64,000 bases of DNA, from assembly GCA_022818135.1 (NCBI GenBank), contig JAFMSR010000001.1, forward strand, positions 37,602,672-37,666,671. The letters are read 5' to 3'. This document shows, piece by piece, positions 30,001 to 39,568 of this stretch; positions within the stretch are counted from its first letter, which is position 1; each line of letters begins with the position of its first letter. Under the pieces are notes generated by a model. The model had not been told where the DNA came from and made no database searches. It worked only from the letters and a program-made list of their open reading frames with translations. The translations under genes and the position numbers were made by a program. The DNA is from Saxidomus purpurata. Lineage: Eukaryota; Mollusca; Bivalvia; Venerida; Veneridae.

Positions 30001-33000
30001 TTAGATTGTTTATATTAGTTTAGAATGTAGCCTACTTTGTGGTGCATTTCATGTTTTTCAGTTATTTAATGCCAACCGTTGCAATTTGAAAAAAATGTAA
30101 TTCATATTTAATTTTTTGGGTAAACCGTTTATTCTGTCTGCTGCTTTGTCACATAACCATACCGTTTATGCTCTTCAATTAGTATTAGATATTCGTGAAC
30201 TTCCTATTTATTTAGACCATTATTATACTGTATTTAGATACAACAGTTGATGCATAAACATTTTAGTTTTTTTGCATAGTTTGTAACCTTTGTATCTTGC
30301 ATACTTTACGCTTGAATATGTAATACGCTGTGTTAGGCTGTTATTATACTAGAGATAAGTACGTATTCAACTTTCACTTTAGGTTTAAATCCACAACAGT
30401 ATTCATGCAATGACACAAGAAGAGCAATAAACTTTGACTTATACTATACTTGTGAGTGTCCTGAATCATGGACTGGAGCTTATTGTGAACGAGACGTCGA
30501 CGAATGCTCACTAGGACTCTGTGAGGCCTGGAAAATTTGTAAGAATACAGTAGGAAGCTACGAATGTTACTGCAAGCCTGCTGATATCATTTGCAAGCTC
30601 TCCTTGGAGGTGTGGGAGTTCTCGGTCATCGTAACAGCCATAGTTTTAGTGCTGCTCGTTGTGCTTGCTATTTTCATCATACGGAAATTCAAGTAAGAAA
30701 GCTACACTTGAAGAATGGCGACTTTTATGCTCATCGTGACAAAAATTTAATAACTATATTATTTTTTCTTTTTGTATCAGATACTAAAATCAGGTCACCG
30801 TGTAACTATATTAGGTAGTGTAATATATTTCACATTTGATCAATAGATCTTTACTGCAACATTTCTTAAATGTGTTTTTACTCAGTTAGAGGAAATTATG
30901 CGATGGGCAATTAAGCTCTTGCAGCTATTACATTTATAATTATTTGGAGAATTTTGTGCGTTACAAAGTTCACTTATATATCAGACGGTTAATGTAACTT
31001 TATCATTGTAATATCTTTTATAGATCAAAGAAGAAAAAGAAGGGAATAGAGTCATTTGAAAATGACGTAAGTTATAAATATTATATTGACAATAAAATAT
31101 CAGCTTATTAATTTTGGTCATAATCATAAATGAAATTTTACATTAAATGAGTTATGTCCCGCATGTATGTATTAATTCTAATTTCGCATTTGTTCTCCTT
31201 TGATATTGTGTTACTTCCATATTATTTTCTTTTTTAATAGATATCAAAGTCAGGCATATCGTTGACAGCGTTTTTGGAAAATACACGGGTATGGCTTATA
31301 TTGTAGTAAAGGAATACTTTAATTGTACTTATAACATAATTGTCAATAAACATGTATACCTTATGATATATCCAAAGGTACAAATTGCGAATAAACAAAA
31401 AAGTTAAACAAAGAATATCAACTGACTTTCGATTAAAGATATTGTATGATGGTTGTCTGTACAGTAACTAACTGATGTACTGTAAAATGTTACTAATACG
31501 TATAATTCAAAACAGATAGGGTATATATCATGTAGTAAATCACTTATACACTATATTACAATGAATTTTCTTTTAAATTGCATTATTTAAATTAATTCCT
31601 GAATTTCTCCTTTATAGAATCTTGGCCCTGCTCGATCAAAATCCAGAAAAGTGACACCATTTCCTTTGGTATGTGTGATTTTATGACACACGCTTTACTT
31701 ATATAAAATTTACAGAACATAAAAATTTTAATCATAAACCTTTGAAGGTAAATTTTTCATATTAATTGGTATAATTGATTAAATCATCGAGCTGATTGCT
31801 GCGTCTTCTTATATGATACGAAAATATTGCCGAACATTATTCTCGTTTCCCAGTACATTCTCTTAAATCTCTAATGCTTGTTTTAAATGAAAATCTATCC
31901 TTCACAGGACGATGAAGGGGACAATGAATCAGAGACAGTGCCACCAATATCAGCTTTTATTAACAGCAAATTCCGTCCTGATCTGCATAAAGTAATCACT
32001 TTAAATTTATTATATTTGTTTCTAACGTTTTACATTATAACAATAGTCGTATTTCTTTGTTTTGTTTTTGTATGAAATATACTTGATCCGCCTTTAAAGG
32101 TCACTGCTTTGTTATCACTAAACCTTCCACTCAGTGAGGGTTGTGGGTTTGAGCCAAGATATCAAGCTAATTGTAAATGTGAGAATGTAGACAGTTTCGT
32201 AGGGAGGGTCTAAGGACAGGAATGATGGTTGTCTGTAACTAACTGATGTACTGTTAAATGTATTTTATATATACAATTAAAAAAAATACATCAGAAATGA
32301 TTGCTAATTTTACAATGAAATTGAAAGTATATTTGAAAAGTTTCCGGTGCCAAATAACTGAGTGCATAGACTATTAAAGTGTAAAGTGTTATTAATGGGA
32401 TAAAGAAAGGTAAACCGGTAATATTTTAAATAAAAAAGTTCTATATTTATATGAAATAGACAGACAGTGGGTCAGATGACGATGATTTTGTGCATCCTAA
32501 ACCAAGGTTTGATCGTGAACAGCTTGTAGCTGAACTTGAACAAAAGAAACTCGAATTAGAGGTCAGTTAAGAACATTTATATAATTTTCTGTTAAAGTTC
32601 TCTTGAAACTCAACTTTTGAAGATTGAGCATGAAATGTATTCCTACGCTTATAAATGTTTTAATGCATAACTTTTCTTTGTTGCTCCTTAGGCATGGTGA
32701 TTTTAAATGAGTATAGAAACATGTTAGTCGATATAAGCTACCTATCAAATCTAAAAATCAAAATTGAATTGCATATAAAGACAACTTAGTCATCAAATTA
32801 TTTAGCAACTCATAAAATGTTTCACACCTTAAATTGAGCATCTGCCATCGCCTCATAAGTGTTATGTTATTTCACTACAGGCATCGACTGGCATACCAGA
32901 AGAAGACATGAATGCTCACCCACCTCCTGACATGACGGAGTCACATCTGACCACGAAATATCGCAAAGCTCAAAACTTTCGATCGGAGTTCAAGCTATTC

Positions 33001-33457
33001 TCAGGAGTAGAAGCCCTTGACAATGCTAAAAAAGTTAGAGATGAAGATGAACCAGTGGTAATGATTTATTAAAAATGAACAATTAAAGAAATTTCTCACC
33101 TTATAGGATATAGCCTATATGAAATAATCATTTCGTATGACATTCACAAAAATGAAATATATTATGTCGATTTTAGGAGTTTTACCTTATTTAGTAATAC
33201 TATATGTTACATCTTTATTCTATAGACGAAACGGGATGTCGATCTCGGCTTACCGGAGGATGAACAGGACATTGTGGAAAATACAGAGACGGACAACAAT
33301 GTCATTCATGTTCTTCCGCAGGTATAATCACTATGATCTTTATATCTGTTATCGCAACGACAAACAACAATGCATGACTGTATATTGTAATACATATTAA
33401 TAAATGTATTGTTCATAACCAATTTTGCTGTTTCAGATAGAAGTCATAAACAAATGA
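85..33457 (+). CDS. Giant modular type I membrane protein, 3' portion (5' end outside window)
   Basis: I do not recognise an orthologue. Exons by my splice reading, with all phases agreeing: 85-265, 659-825, 3256-3383, 4078-4324, 5203-5374, 6301-6541, 7254-7371, 7738-7913, 8268-8424, 8900-9100, 10585-10803, 11120-11279, 11492-11742, 12298-12428, 12724-12877, 13330-13545, 13826-13919, 14189-14306, 14708-14856, 15451-15584, 15852-16124, 17017-17295, 17543-17691, 18027-18168, 18666-18769, 19014-19217, 19533-19707, 20394-20665, 21141-21290, 21730-21880, 22077-22222, 22450-22755, 22873-23020, 23234-23436, 23944-24130, 24255-24425, 24875-25294, 25725-25875, 26449-26585, 26884-26975, 27276-27393, 27605-27722, 28029-28239, 29087-29263, 29643-29844, 30383-30692, 31024-31066, 31241-31288, 31618-31668, 31908-31991, 32460-32561, 32881-33057, 33226-33321, 33437-33457. 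They give about 3,010 codons. The first exon starts mid-codon, so the start and signal peptide lie upstream. Ectodomain: FN3-like modules, Cys/Asn-rich insert, furin site, cadherin-like part, EGF; then one TM helix and a tail of about 200 residues. An adhesion or receptor role is inference from architecture only. The least certain acceptors are 10585, 17017 and 27276. Confidence 0.85.
659..825 (+). other. Exon 2 of the giant gene, ESGV half-module
   Basis: The exon lies between TTTCTAG and GGTAGGT and reads T-DKESGVDFIELCIGDN, the first half of an FN3-like module with LCIGDN in place of the usual IGT. It enters at phase 2 and leaves at phase 1, matching its neighbours. The intron that follows (826-3255) is the longest within the gene and hosts a TIR element. 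Confidence 0.75.
1467..2778. mobile_element. Non-autonomous DNA transposon with 26-bp TIRs
   Basis: A perfect 26-bp inverted repeat bounds 1467-1492 and 2753-2778; its core reads GCGCAACATGACAAAAGGGC. ATTA directly flanks both ends (1463-1466 and 2779-2782) and could be a 4-bp target-site duplication, though the AT-rich context weakens this. The 1.31-kb interior is AT-rich and has no ORF of transposase size, so it would need a transposase supplied in trans. It sits in the intron 826-3255 of the giant gene. The superfamily is not assignable from what I can see. Confidence 0.75.
5745..6243 (+). repeat. Degenerate bivalve-type interspersed repeat, copy 1
   Basis: The stretch in intron 5375-6300 carries the phrases CCTCTACCAAGATTGTTCAAA, ACCCACGGGTCAAAATTGAC and ...AAGGCCATCTTGCCTC that recur at 9.1-10.4, 35.4-35.9 and 51.5-52.2 kb. 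No coding capacity is visible. It ends in the same GCCATCTTGCC box as the 9-10 kb copy. Confidence 0.7.
9141..10445 (+). repeat. Bivalve-type interspersed repeat with internal tandem units, copy 2
   Basis: This is the fullest copy and lies in intron 9101-10584. It opens with a hairpin, GCTCACCTGG...CCAGGGTGAGC (9141-9165), then a CCGTCGTCCGTC run. It continues as about six tandem units of roughly 155-200 bp, each carrying TCTGAAACCACAAGGCCTAG, a TGGCATGTAGCATTG block, CCTCTACCAAGATTGTTCAA and a GACCCCGGGTCAAAATTGAC block. It ends near GGGCCATCTTGCCCC. Minus-strand ORFs here (for example 9436-9621 and 10076-10303) are by-products of the repeat. Confidence 0.8.
10084..10155 (+). repeat. Poly-G / quadruplex-prone tract inside the repeat
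   Basis: One repeat unit contains several uninterrupted runs of 9 to 19 G separated by a few T, C or A. Such runs can form G-quadruplexes and are also frequent sites of sequencing error, so the exact length should not be trusted. Confidence 0.6.
12878..13329 (+). other. GC-AG intron of the giant gene
   Basis: The exon 12724-12877 ends ...GCAAAAG and the intron begins GCAAGT, the classic consensus of GC-AG introns (AG|GCAAGT). No GT donor in phase is available nearby, and the downstream acceptor TTTATTAAG at 13329 restores frame (phase 1 to 1). Confidence 0.75.
18330..18525 (-). mobile_element. tRNA-derived SINE, family A, copy 1
   Basis: On the minus strand the order is an A-box-like ACTCAGTGGTTTGGGCGTTGG, then a B-box GGGTTCGAATCCC (plus-strand 18463-18475), then a body with GTGTCCTTGGGCAAAGACAC and GGTAGCAGCGATGAAAAGC. 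It sits in the intron 18169-18665. The spurious plus-strand reading WDSNPGPPVLEAN is the usual by-product of such elements. The same family recurs at 24.7 and 58.5 kb. Confidence 0.8.
20394..23020 (+). other. Cys- and Asn-rich insert region of the ectodomain (exons 28-33)
   Basis: These six exons do not follow the ESGI pattern well. They encode DPCPSRQIQMSADGW, an Asp-rich FWDGDDSDLHIF stretch, a CSCC...CLCNC cluster and a segment dense in N-glycosylation sequons (NCT, NGT, NES, NTT, NTT near 21740-21830). A further CIPCTDACSKFDCNQNC cluster lies in 22873-23020. A partial module (YEAGVGTTSGAVDMSQF) is present at 22680-22755, so the insert may be a diverged module pair. The region should be disulphide-bonded and heavily glycosylated; the fold is unknown. 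Confidence 0.65.
20666..21140 (+). other. Second GC-AG intron of the giant gene
   Basis: The exon ends ...TATGAG and the intron starts GCAAGT; the acceptor CTCTTTCAG at 21140 continues in phase 0 into LSIRAADGDGMAV. Without the GC donor the frame runs to a stop after two codons (20672-20677). Confidence 0.75.
24645..24812 (-). mobile_element. tRNA-derived SINE, family A, copy 2
   Basis: A diverged copy of the 18.4-kb element in intron 24426-24874. The minus-strand B-box is GGGTTCGCATCCC (about 24745-24757), with GCTCGATGGTTAGGGCGTTAG as the A-box region and GCAGCAAGTTTTTCATAGC at the far end. Confidence 0.7.
24875..25294 (+). other. Large exon with furin-type cleavage site RAKR
   Basis: This 420-nt exon is the largest of the gene. 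It encodes Cys-containing sequence (FCVGSSMEV, IPCVWVGYNMSG, MRLCNKAEICID) that no longer matches the module pattern. Near its end the codons at 25249-25260 spell R-A-K-R, followed by S, a consensus furin site (R-X-K-R). By family logic this would split the precursor into a long N-terminal fragment and a membrane-anchored C-terminal fragment. Cleavage is inference. Confidence 0.65.
25725..26975 (+). other. Exons 38-40: juxta-cleavage beta-rich segment
   Basis: Three exons encode about 127 residues with many sequons (NMT, NVT, NKT, NMS, NVT, NRT). The phrases GPVKLSYPSANVTDDD and VIHWNPDENQW look like an FN3-type B and C strand start, so this could be one more degenerate module after the furin site. 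Confidence 0.55.
27276..28239 (+). other. Cadherin-like / tandem-95-type domain (exons 41-43)
   Basis: The spliced product reads IKIDEDSEDTQFQLKANDME, then NDPFVFSLQNNGT, then SLDIDVLPVNDPPSV. The D-x-END opening and the closing V-x-PVNDPP are hallmarks of cadherin-like tandem-95 (Ig-like) repeats. In exon 42 the donor that keeps frame is GTACGT at 27723; using the later GTAATA would break phase. The acceptor before 27276 (TATGGAG) is weak, but the earlier CAG acceptors give stops. Confidence 0.65.
29087..29844 (+). other. Exons 44-45: second cadherin-like segment before the EGF region
   Basis: The reading ITAVIAYDIDGRQTLQL, then DTIKLVAEDEKGIFSDV, then ITITFVAMD resembles a second tandem-95-type unit, with an A-x-DxDG turn and an alternating final strand. 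It ends in KCQRGKCK, a Cys pair leading into the EGF exon. Confidence 0.55.
30383..30692 (+). other. EGF, calcium-binding EGF and transmembrane exon
   Basis: One 310-nt exon encodes CNDTRRA...CECPESWTGAYCE (EGF C-terminal signature CxCpxxWtGxxCe), followed directly by DVDECSLGLCEAWKICKN. The second part is the D-x-D-E-C start of a calcium-binding EGF, ending ...GSYECYC. After LSLEVWEF come about 22 hydrophobic residues (VIVTAIVLVLLVVLAIFII, about 30622-30681), then basic RKFK. This is the single membrane span and fixes the protein as type I with a C-terminal cytoplasmic tail. Confidence 0.85.
31024..33457 (+). other. Cytoplasmic tail exons 47-54
   Basis: The tail begins KSKKKKKG (stop-transfer) and is about 205 residues long. 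It is built from small phase-0 exons of 43, 48, 51, 84, 102, 177, 96 and 21 nt. It is acidic and Ser-rich (DDEGDNESE, TDSGSDDDD), has a short coiled-coil-prone EQLVAELEQKKLELE and ends VINK. No kinase, phosphatase or other catalytic domain is visible. Because each small exon after the first is a multiple of three, exon skipping would keep frame. Confidence 0.75.
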
Positions 33458-33784
33458 CTCGAAGTTAATACTGTGCTTTATTTCTTTCACTGTATTAAAA
33501 TCTGTGCGTCCAATGTGTAGGTCTTTGTTGTGGTGATGGACTACTCTAGATAATAATAGTTTTGATCTGGAAAATTATTTTTCCACTTCAGAGACTTCAA
33601 AATAAGTTTACCAGCGGTAAGGGAGAAGAATGTAGTACAGCATAGTTAAACAAAAATACACCCAGAGTTTTCATTACTTATTTTCGGCAAAAATGTTGAC
33701 TTAATAACCGCCTGTATTAGGGTAACACCTATTATAAAAGAAATTGTCATTTTCATGTTAACTAGACTTTTCTTATATTTTTAG

Positions 33785-33811
33785 GATCCGACAGAGCAGA
33801 GTCACTGCTGA
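33785..33811 (+). other. Possible alternative last coding exon
   Basis: TTTTTAG at 33784 followed by GAT CCG ACA ... TGC TGA gives a 9-codon alternative end (DPTEQSHC) in the same phase 0 as the 33437 exon. A polyadenylation hexamer follows 44 bp later. Either this is an alternative terminal exon or the 33437 exon simply reads through into 3' UTR. Confidence 0.4.
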
Positions 33812-33854
33812 TGAATGCAAATTACAACTATGATAACTTTATTGTCTACTTTGG

Positions 33855-33860
33855 AATAAA
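33855..33860 (+). terminator. AATAAA polyadenylation signal of the giant gene
   Basis: AATAAA lies about 400 bp after the stop at 33457 and 44 bp after the alternative stop. Another AATAAA is present near 34807. Confidence 0.5.
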
Positions 33861-36800
33861 GAATGAACTAAACATTTACGAACTATAAGAAAAAAGTGAC
33901 AATTTTCATTAGTTTCAATTGTTCAAAAAGCGTGGCTATTTACATGAAGTAGTGATAAGTTTTACCGTTTATTTTGTAATCTGCTATTGACACTTCCTAT
34001 TGCCTGTTGCTTATTTAGATTAAGATATTTTACTTCTGCTGTGTTTCACCGGTATTTACTAATATATATATAATGATTGTTGTGTGACTTGTGTGATGTT
34101 GACAAATGAAACAGCGTAATCACTCATATTCTGGAACAAAGCGGATTAACGTTCGTTTATTCTTTTTGTGATCTAATTCACTCTTTATTGTGTTAAGTAT
34201 TTACCATAGATAATGTTTGTGATCGATAACAAAGATATCTCTAAACACTCATACACGGGTAAACAGTTTCGATACTATACAACGTAGATATCCGAAGCGT
34301 ATCGAGGGAACTCTTCAATTTCGAGTAAACGGAATGTATTACGCTAATAATCTGTACAAACAGGGTACTTTTAAACTGTCCGTCTGACATGGTTGCTCGT
34401 TATATTGCTTCAATAAGTACATCATTGGAAAACTTATGATCTGAGTTTTCTAAAGATGTTCAACTTGATACCGCAAACATTGCATCAATTGTTAATCGTG
34501 ATTTTCACGTAGAAGTTTTGTAGAGCGATAAGCGGTTGTAATATTTACTCGACAAAAGTTGATGAAAATTGACGTGAAATTGCACCATTTGAAACTGTAA
34601 ACTCGTGTATTCAGCATTATGGATATTGTTTCATTGCTAATCCATAAGCGCTTATTGTTTTGGGTGAAAATATCATTGCATTCTATTAAACCAATCTATA
34701 CTTTTATACAAATATCGCTTAAATTCATACCTGACACTATCTTTCTTGCTTCATTATTATACACTATAGTGTAAGTAGATGCATTGCTGTATATGTTGCT
34801 CTCGCAAATAAATTTCAAAGCAAAAGTCTGAGTTAAATTTGTTCTTTTATCAAAATAACATGGTTAATCCTTATTCTCGAATCCATTGAAACCAAATTTA
34901 AAGAGGCATTTACCTTCGAAACAGATGTTGAAAATATATTTGGCAAACTTTAAATTCCTTGACGTTCGTGACGTCGTTGTTTGAAAGACTAGAAACCTGC
35001 ATGACATTTCGAAATAAATGCCACCCGCAGTTTGTACAATTCCTGTCAATTCGTTATCTTTATTCAACCCATAATGGTCAAGTTTTCAAAGACCCCGAGA
35101 ATTGTTATTTTCATTCAATGATTCATATATGATTCTAAAAGAAATTTACAGTCGAATTAAAAGTATATATGGAATTTTGTACCTCTGCACCCCTCTCGAA
35201 AGTTAAGACTACCGAACGGGTAAGCTGAAAAAATAGTTTGTCAATATTCAGTAATCATTATAACAATTTATCATAAATTTGGTAATAAAGTATTCAGTAT
35301 ATAACCTGTTGACATATTGCACGAATGAAATCTTTTCCGATCTCATACACTTCAGAGTTACAGCAACAACACATTTTAGTCTTTAAATTCCACCAATTAA
35401 TGAGCCTGCCCGGATTTGCAAAAGTCTTGTATCGGTTCATACGAGTTTAAGTAGAGATCCACTAGATAATGCTACATGCCTTATATCTAAGCTTTGGCCA
35501 TTGTGGTTTCAGAAAAGAAAATTAAAGTTTTCGCTATAGAAACCTATGAGATATCATGTGACAATCTGGGCGTGGTCAATTTTGACCCTGGGTTTATTAT
35601 TTGAACATTTTTGTAGACGATCCACTAGGCAATGTTTCATGCCAAATATCTTATCCCTTTGCCTTGTGGTTTCAGAGAAGAAGATTTGTTTCCCTTTCCA
35701 TTGTCATGACAACTAGAGTTATGCATTCAATGGAATTCTTTGAACGAATTTAGTAGAGCTTTATGCAAGGAACATTCTTCCCAAGTTTCATTAACATTGC
35801 CCTAGTGGTTTAAGAGAAGATTTCATTAGAATCAAATGTGGACGACGGACGGACGCCAGACATCCAACCATCCAACCATCCTAAAAGCTCAACATGAGCA
35901 TAAACCTATAAATATTCTGAAAATACAGCCTATATTCAACCATCAAATACGACATGACAGAAAGAAAAACGTATTGTATGTACGTGCAATACACACAGTG
36001 TGGCGTTATTTGTATTGGCCCATAAATACACATGACGTTAATAACCTTGCTTTTCACTGGGTCGTTACTACTTGTTAATACGATGAGGGTTATTAATATT
36101 CCTATAACTTAGTAACTACACGGTAAACTTCTTTTAAAATTTGTTTTTAAATCCTGGAAATGATACAGATTAAGAAAAATATTCAGCCTATCATGATTTG
36201 AATTGGTGCCAATTAGGGTCCCACTACCTTAATATACAAGCTTGGTCGATGATGCTGTATTTTTGAGTTTCTTGTATACTACTTCTATCAATATGAACTT
36301 TCCCCATCTGATTCTTAGTACTCAGACAAAAACACAGTGTTCATGGTGGCTTTAAGAGAACTCATCCTCTCCGATAAATGTCGCTTATTAATAAACGTCT
36401 ACGAAGACGAACGTGTTCTCTAGATATCTTCTGTTTACTGTGCTGATAAATAGACTTTGTATATGATTCGTATAATTTCATAATTTTCATAAAGCACTCA
36501 AGAAGGTTTTTTAAAAAACATTTTGATTAACTTGAGGACTGCTTTAATTTTGCTTTGAAATATAAATTTCACTGATCGCTACATTTGGTAGATTCTTACA
36601 CATCCATCAATATCATGAGGCCATGAGTATAATAATAATTATAATGATAATAATAACATTTTTATTTCACAAAGGCTGCACATTCAGATACATTTAAACA
36701 ATACACATACATGTACCTAATAGTTCGATGAGGCTACTAACGGAAGACAAATCCATTTTGACTGTGCTTAAGCAGTTAAGAAAATCACGTTTTCCTTTAC

Positions 36801-39568
36801 GTCAGTGATCAATTTAGCAACTTGTAGTTAAAACTTGATTCTGGTACTGTAGATTCGAATTCCAACTCATGCCTGAAATGGGTAGCAGTGTCGGAAAATG
36901 TACCTAAATGTAAATCTCTCCATGAAGGTGATGAGGCCACTTATTAAGCTACGGATGGAAGCTTCATATTCGAACTAAAATGACTTTTTAAAATTTATTA
37001 AGAAACAAGTCGGGATTCCACTTATTCGGAAACGTTATGCAATAGTTTATCATTTGATAAAGAATGTAAGTATAGTCATGTCCTGCAAAGATTCATTGTA
37101 TATTTCACAAACTATAACACAAAGACTTACTTTCACTTATCTTTTTACCATATTTGCAGCGCCGGTCTTTGATGACACCAGTAAAATCAAAATGTTACTC
37201 GCGAGGCACTCACAATAAAGATTTTTTAAAAATACAGACTATGACATTACAAAACAAAGGTGAATTGCGTACACAAATCAAGAAGGAAATAAGAAATGTG
37301 TGTTTTAAGGTTCGTACCTTCTTACTAAATTTGGGATGCGCAAATTAAAGACTTCATATTTATCATATCAAAGACGCGACGTCATGATTTTGTTTTAGTC
37401 GTGTAACGTCGTCTTTCGACGTTTCTTTCCTATACTGCACATAACGCTTTAACAACATTTTTACATCATTACGTTTAGGCTATGCATAAAACTGTACAAT
37501 TTCGCGGTATTTACCGCCGAAATTAATAATGCTATGGAAAAGTGAACAGTGCATATACATTGTGTATAATATATTTGTTAGATATGAAACCTGGAAATGT
37601 ATAACAGTTTTGTAGGCCTATACTAAAGCCTGTCACACGAATATACGCGATAGTCTCGTTTTGGAGCAGTTTGCGTTTAAAAGATACTGTATGAGGAGAG
37701 AGTATTTACAGCTATTTGACATAAATATTCTATTATGCATTTATTTGAATAAAATATTATTTAATCCAAAAGATCGCGTTTTGTGATTGGAGCTTCCAAG
37801 AAAATTTTTTAAATGCTTTATTCTATTAATGACCATGCAGTTTTATCTAAAAACAAAGTGCGTACACATTCGAATTGGCTGATTCATAGTACGAAACAAA
37901 TCATTAAAGTTACCCAGGCTTGAAACAGTACAATTTTTCATGTCACACTATACGAATTGTTGGCATTCATCAGATTCTGCTTGGATATTTCCATAATTTT
38001 TTTAGTTAAGTGGTTAATTATGCTGGTGACACAGGTTCACATTTCGGATGCTAATGTTAGAAAATAGCGTCAGGCTGACGTCAATGAATGGATGAGACAT
38101 TTCCACTAGACACAGTATTTTTTACATAAGTTTGCATCTGTCTGAATGATAGGGATGTATCTATATAGCATATCGGATCGGCATTTTAGGTACATTCTGC
38201 TCATGTGCCTTATGAATACCGGTCTGGCACCCCTATTCGCCGTATGTGAATTTCAATTTTCAACATAGTCCCGTTAGAAACATTGTGACGTCACTTTCCC
38301 ATTCAGACGTGGAATGTCATTTGTTTTTACGATAAATCACAAATAAGAAAAGTGTCACCCAGAAGTCTGCATTAAAGTGAAAATATTTGATTGACAAAGT
38401 CTCCATCATGCTACATTGCATTGATAAACGCATCTCATTTTTCTGGGAAGTAATAAAATATAACACTAGCAGTTAAATTTCTTCTTCAAAATGGGACAAT
38501 GATTTAATTTGGTCGAAAATTTGCTGGTATGTTGTGGTCCCATAGGCTTGAAGTGGGACATAACTGAAGTAGCAAAGTGAATACATGGTCCTATGCTTCT
38601 TCACTTCAACGAGGAAGTCAGGAGAGCAAAATATGAAAGGTTATTCACGCGGGTTTTTAAGAGAGAATGGAAACAGAGCTTTCAAGACATATCTTATTTC
38701 ATATTTCAGTCATCTTAAATGAGCAAAAAATGATTAGTAGAAAAAAGTAATTAATAGAAAGTGACATCATTCAGAAACGAAGATAAATGTGGTTTGTTTT
38801 TGTGGGATTTTTTTCATAAAGTTTACGCCTATCATATATTGCATTGAACCTCTCAATCTGATGATCATATCAAACTGTACATTCAGCAAACTGCATTTTA
38901 GCTTTTTTAAAGCTTACATTGTTTACCTTTACATCGTAATAATTAATCACGGACCTTTAAGTATATTTATGTCAGTGTAAAAAGTCAATGCCTGCTACGT
39001 CTGTCATTGCTACACATTTTATTTCCAAAAAAACCTTGTTCAAGATGATGTTATAGTTTCGCTTGGCGTGCACAATTATAAAATTGATATGCCTTTGTTT
39101 GTAATCATATTTCAAATTGAAATAGTTTACGCACATTAAACTGCAACACGATACATTGTGGTTTTGGGGAAAGCGGAGACTCACACGAAAACAATTAAAA
39201 AAACGATTAATTCATTAATAAGGCCATTCGTGACGTCAACGTTTACCTTGTTTTTACGCAAATCGGAGTAAGGTCAGTAAGTGTGTTTAGTCTAGTCTTA
39301 AACTACGAAGTAAATCAGAAAACAGGTATTTCACACATAATTTAAAAGAACATCTTGTTTACTTACACTTTGTCTTTTTGTACGTGATCATACGCTGTCC
39401 GCTTCAAATTTACGTAAAGCAGTACTCAATAGCAAATTCAATAGCTTGCAGGGTTCTTTTCTTGTCATTGCTGCTTTGAAAAGTATACGCCGAATGCTAA
39501 CCAAACTTAAGTCGTGCATAGTTTATTCGCAGTAAGTTCTCCCTCGGGCCTTGTCGTTGTATCCAAAT
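33861..39568. other. Gene-poor stretch
   Basis: I find no convincing exon here. Open stretches (for example 33940-35400 and 36100-39500) are AT-rich and lack paired splice sites with domain content. The stretch holds a minus-oriented interspersed repeat at 35440-35905 and short T/A microsatellites (36631-36657, ATAATAATA type). Confidence 0.55.
35440..35905 (-). repeat. Bivalve-type interspersed repeat, copy 3, minus orientation
   Basis: Read on the minus strand it opens with GCTCATGTTGAGCTTTT and a CGTCCGTCCGTCGTCC block. It then carries the ACCACTAGGGCAATGTTAATGAA and CTTCTTCTCTGAAACCACAA phrases seen at 9.2-10.4 kb, and GGGTCAAAATTGACCACGCCC. It is a single diverged copy. Confidence 0.7.

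Noticed and set aside
32100..32225. tRNA-like GGTTGTGGGTTTGAGCC in an intron of the giant gene
   Set aside because: Only a B-box-like match; no convincing A-box or second copy in the window.
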